A stretch of 10,212 bases of DNA from Flavobacteriaceae bacterium (GTDB lineage: Bacteria; Bacteroidota; Bacteroidia; Flavobacteriales; Flavobacteriaceae). The notes below the pieces were generated by a model. That model was not told where the DNA came from, did no database searches, and saw nothing but the letters and a program-made list of their open reading frames with translations. The stretch is taken from contig JAURDG010000035.1 of assembly GCA_030828025.1 (NCBI GenBank), positions 1 to 10,212 on the forward strand. Direction: 5' to 3'. Every line of letters begins with the position of its first letter. The first letter of the stretch is position 1. A program made the translations under genes and the position numbers. Of the stretch, positions 8,224 through 10,212 are shown one piece after another.

Positions 8224-8243
8224 TTTGTATGTAAAAATACAAA
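8224..8243. repeat. 7-bp inverted repeat in the divergent tdh/MORN intergenic region
   Basis: TTTGTAT (8224-8230) and ATACAAA (8237-8243) are perfect reverse complements separated by the six bases GTAAAA. The repeat overlaps the candidate -7 box of tdh, which is a suitable place for a repressor operator. It is A/T-rich and short, so chance occurrence in this background is quite possible. Confidence 0.35.
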
Positions 8244-8258
8244 ACAAAAAGCAGTCAA
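8232..8258 (-). promoter_or_regulatory. Possible promoter for tdh-kbl (Bacteroidota type)
   Basis: On the minus strand, TTG (8256-8258) is followed after 16 bases by TATTTTTA (8232-8239). The Bacteroidota consensus is TTTG near -33 and TAnnTTTG near -7, so the -7 box matches seven of eight positions and has A in place of the final G. The spacing is at the short end. A start about seven bases downstream would give a leader of roughly 75 bases before the tdh ATG. This is pattern matching only. The -7 box overlaps the inverted repeat at 8224-8243. Confidence 0.35.
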
Positions 8259-8328
8259 TCACCCTAAATTCATCCATTCTTTAACACCTGCTAAATAATT
8301 GGTTATTCGTTTTAAAATTTGTTTCACG

Positions 8329-8336
8329 TAAATTTG
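8329..8336 (+). promoter_or_regulatory. Possible -7 promoter element for the MORN-protease gene
   Basis: TAAATTTG is an exact match to the Bacteroidota -7 consensus TAnnTTTG and lies 16 bases before the gene's ATG. The nearest TTG-like -33 candidate (TTGG at 8299-8302) is 26 bases upstream, somewhat too far, so the upstream half is not convincing. If real, the leader would be only about ten bases. Confidence 0.35.
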
Positions 8337-8352
8337 TTTTAAATATGAATAA

Positions 8353-9396
8353 ATGAAAAATCCGTTGTTTTTGCTGTACTTTATATTGGTTTTTGGTGTT
8401 TTTGGTCAAAATCAGATACAGCAATGCTCAGACACCTTAAATTTAGACTTTGAAGCGGGTGAAAAAGGAATGTATGTTGGCTGCTTGAATTATGAAAATA
8501 AAATGGATGGAGTTGGAACATTGTATTATCCAGACAAATCCGTTTATTCAGGGGAATTCAAAAACAATGAAGTTGAAGGAAAGGGCGAGCTTAAATTCAG
8601 CAATGGCAGCTACACGGGTTCGTTTTTGCATGGTCGTTATCATGGTTTTGGTGTTGAAACAAGACAAATTGCAAATCAAATGCAAACTTCAAGAGGTATG
8701 TTCTTGAATGGTACTTTGGTTGACGGCCAAAAAGAAATACACTTTGACGATAACATTAAGCAAAATTATTCTATAGTTTCAGGAGAGCTAACAAAAGTAG
8801 AGCAATATAAAAACGATGAACTCTTGTTAATTTTTGAGGGTGATTTTTATTCAAATAGTGTTCTAAAAACAGGGGAAAAAACAGAATTTGATGGAAATAT
8901 TATTATAACGTCAATGTACAAAGATGGCGTTGAACAAGAGCGAAGGTCTAATATCGAAAATAACTATATGCCAGATAACGTCAGTGGAGCGCCAGAATAC
9001 ATTGAGGTAAGTTTGGAAACTGAAAAAAATGGTGATACGAAATACATTAATGTAACATTTACGCAAATCAACAAACAGTATCGCTTTGTTTTTGATACAG
9101 GTGCCGAAATGTTTTCTATTGGTTATCGTTTGTTTCAAGAGCTCAAAGAACAAGGCTTAGTATATGAGGATTTGGGCGTGGAAGTGCCCACTATTGGTGT
9201 CAGAGGAGAGCCAACCATGAACAAAATCATAAACATAAACGAACTTAAAATTGGCGATTATACTGTGTATAACACCATTGCCTACGTTGAAACACTTGAA
9301 ACGGCAAACGCAAACTTACTTGGTATCCAATTTCTTAAAAAATTCAAGCACGTTTACTGGTCATTAAATGACAATAAGCTCATTTTTTATAAATAA
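8353..9396 (+). CDS. Exported MORN-repeat protein with retropepsin-like aspartyl protease domain
   Basis: The 347-residue protein begins with a signal peptide (residues 1-18, likely cut after VFG before QNQ). Residues 40-102 carry about three MORN-type repeats, seen in the recurring G-x-G-x-L-x-(Y/F) pattern: DGVGTLYYPDKSVYSGEF, then EGKGELKFSNGSYTGSF, then HGFGVE. A linker of about 110 residues follows. The C-terminal 130 residues resemble a retroviral-type aspartyl protease: the catalytic triplet D248-T249-G250 in FVFDTGAEMFSI, a flap-like segment, and LLGIQFLKKF (322-331), which matches the family's hydrophobic-hydrophobic-G motif. Such proteases work as dimers, each chain giving one Asp. 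MORN repeats often mediate lipid or protein contacts. The substrate is unknown. The ATG at 8353 directly precedes the signal peptide. The gene stands alone, divergent from tdh, and a hairpin follows its stop. Confidence 0.82.
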   Translation: MKNPLFLLYFILVFGVFGQNQIQQCSDTLNLDFEAGEKGMYVGCLNYENKMDGVGTLYYPDKSVYSGEFKNNEVEGKGELKFSNGSYTGSFLHGRYHGFGVETRQIANQMQTSRGMFLNGTLVDGQKEIHFDDNIKQNYSIVSGELTKVEQYKNDELLLIFEGDFYSNSVLKTGEKTEFDGNIIITSMYKDGVEQERRSNIENNYMPDNVSGAPEYIEVSLETEKNGDTKYINVTFTQINKQYRFVFDTGAEMFSIGYRLFQELKEQGLVYEDLGVEVPTIGVRGEPTMNKIININELKIGDYTVYNTIAYVETLETANANLLGIQFLKKFKHVYWSLNDNKLIFYK

Positions 9397-9402
9397 TTCC
9401 TC

Positions 9403-9434
9403 AAACTATTTACAATATATCTTTTAGATAGTTT
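9403..9434 (+). terminator. Hairpin after the MORN-protease gene, possible weak terminator
   Basis: AAACTATTTA (9403-9412) can pair with TAGATAGTTT (9425-9434) in a 10-bp stem with one G-U pair and a 12-base loop, starting seven bases after the stop codon. The stem is A/T-rich and no clean T-run follows, only CATTTAT. It is therefore not a textbook intrinsic terminator, but its position between two + strand genes is right for transcript end formation or 3'-end protection. Confidence 0.35.
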
Positions 9435-9485
9435 CATTTATAACGAATGTTACTCTTTATTCATTATATTTACCTTTTATAATCA

Positions 9486-10212
9486 ATGAGGCGTTTGAAG
9501 AGTTTTTCCTGTTTATTGGGGATAATTGCATTTTTATCTTTTGCCTCCATTCAATCAGTACAAGCACAAGGTGACTTCAACATCACGCAAGTTGTTATAA
9601 ATTCTTGCCAAGGCACTATTGATATTTCTGTTCAGTTTCCACAGGGACATACAATTACATATCAATGGTATGAACAGGATAGTGGTGGAAACTATGTATT
9701 GATGAATGGAGAAACGTTTCCAGGGCTTCAAAATATTCCACCTGGTTTTTATAAAGTAGCCGTAACAAACCAAACAACAGGCGAAGAAATCACAGGTGAA
9801 TATCAGCTTAATGAGAGCTTTGATCTAATCTTAAGCGATTTATTTTCTGGGCTTATTTGTAATACAGACCCCAACTCGGGTGCCATTTTGGTTTATTTTG
9901 ACAACGGTTTGAGGCCTTACGATTATGACCTTTTTGACAGTGATGGAAACCTTGTTTCTTCAGGCATCACTAATGGCGCAGATAGGCATGCTTCATTCTT
10001 TAACCTGAGTGAAGGACAATATACCCTTAATTGGGAAGATTTTTTTGGCTGTACTGGCACTGAAGTTATTGAGGTTGAAACACCCCCAGCACTAGACGCA
10101 ACAATCTCAAAAACAGATGCCCTCTGTTTTGGTGGAACTGGGACAATTAACTTTTCAATTAACGGCGGTTGGGGTCCTGAATATAAAGTTCAATTAACCC
10201 AAGAAAATGGAA
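9486..10212 (+). CDS. Probable cell-surface protein with SprB-like repeats, N-terminal part
   Basis: An open frame starts at the ATG at 9486-9488 and stays open to the right edge, giving 242 residues with no stop. It opens with a signal peptide (residues 1-27, Arg-Arg-Leu-Lys, a hydrophobic core, then SVQA before QGDF). Residues 29-113 look like an Ig-like fold, with YQWYEQDSGGNY and a NIPPGFYKVAVTN strand. Residues 114-202 and 203 onward form two units of an 89-residue repeat: both have a cysteine at the 12th position (C125, C214) followed by a G-x-I-x-(V/F) strand and an NG-x-x-P-(Y/E)-(Y/D) turn, and the first unit ends in LSEGQYTLNWEDFFGCTGT. This pattern is that of SprB-type repeats in large Flavobacteriia adhesins exported by the type IX system. 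The sorting domain expected at the C-terminus is not in view. Gliding motility cannot be concluded. Confidence 0.8.
   Translation, partial: MRRLKSFSCLLGIIAFLSFASIQSVQAQGDFNITQVVINSCQGTIDISVQFPQGHTITYQWYEQDSGGNYVLMNGETFPGLQNIPPGFYKVAVTNQTTGEEITGEYQLNESFDLILSDLFSGLICNTDPNSGAILVYFDNGLRPYDYDLFDSDGNLVSSGITNGADRHASFFNLSEGQYTLNWEDFFGCTGTEVIEVETPPALDATISKTDALCFGGTGTINFSINGGWGPEYKVQLTQENG

Noticed and set aside
8345..8356. Three-codon frame ATG-AAT-AAA-TGA whose stop overlaps the start of the MORN-protease gene
   Set aside because: It could be read as a coupled leader peptide, but A/T-rich leaders produce such triplets easily, there is no attenuator structure, and the ATG at 8353 directly precedes a good signal peptide.
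9465..9473. TATATTTAC as a -7 box for the repeat-protein gene
   Set aside because: It lacks the final G of TAnnTTTG, has no -33 partner at proper spacing, and would leave a leader of under ten bases.

Overview
The window looks like a low-GC chromosomal segment from a member of the Bacteroidota, most likely Flavobacteriia. Three things point that way: an SDR-type threonine dehydrogenase next to 2-amino-3-ketobutyrate CoA ligase, a YHYH-domain lipoprotein carrying a Flavobacteriia-style surface-export signal, and a secreted protein with SprB-like repeats at the right edge. Genes start behind A-rich leaders rather than clear Shine-Dalgarno sites, which fits the phylum. I see no tRNA, rRNA, CRISPR array, insertion sequence or phage gene. 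The gene order looks like ordinary metabolic and envelope genes.

Left block (1-4913, + strand) is one tight operon that enters from outside the window. It holds the end of a TRAP solute-binding protein (dctP-type), the small (dctQ-type) and large (dctM-type) TRAP permeases, tagaturonate reductase (uxaB) and altronate dehydratase (uxaA). The three transporter genes overlap by 4 and 1 bases. uxaB follows after 12 bases and uxaA after 9. The simplest reading is uptake of a hexuronate such as galacturonate, followed by tagaturonate to altronate to 2-keto-3-deoxygluconate. The isomerase (UxaC), KDG kinase and KDPG aldolase are not in the window. The substrate is inferred from the neighbouring enzymes, not from the transporter sequence.

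Middle block (4980-8150, - strand) reads tdh, kbl, then a YHYH-domain lipoprotein. Tdh and Kbl form the classical two-step threonine-to-glycine pathway and lie 17 bases apart. The lipoprotein follows kbl after 40 bases and may share the transcript, but no functional tie to threonine breakdown is visible.

Right block (8353-10212, + strand) has two exported proteins. The first joins MORN repeats to a retropepsin-like aspartyl protease domain. The second is the N-terminal 242 residues of a probable cell-surface protein with at least two SprB-like repeats spaced 89 residues apart, and it runs off the window. The gap between tdh and the MORN gene (8151-8352) is a divergent promoter region with a 7-bp inverted repeat.

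I found no clearly new multi-gene system. The most unusual items are the MORN-aspartyl protease fusion, the truncated repeat protein at the right edge, and the His- and Cys-rich YHYH lipoprotein behind tdh-kbl.
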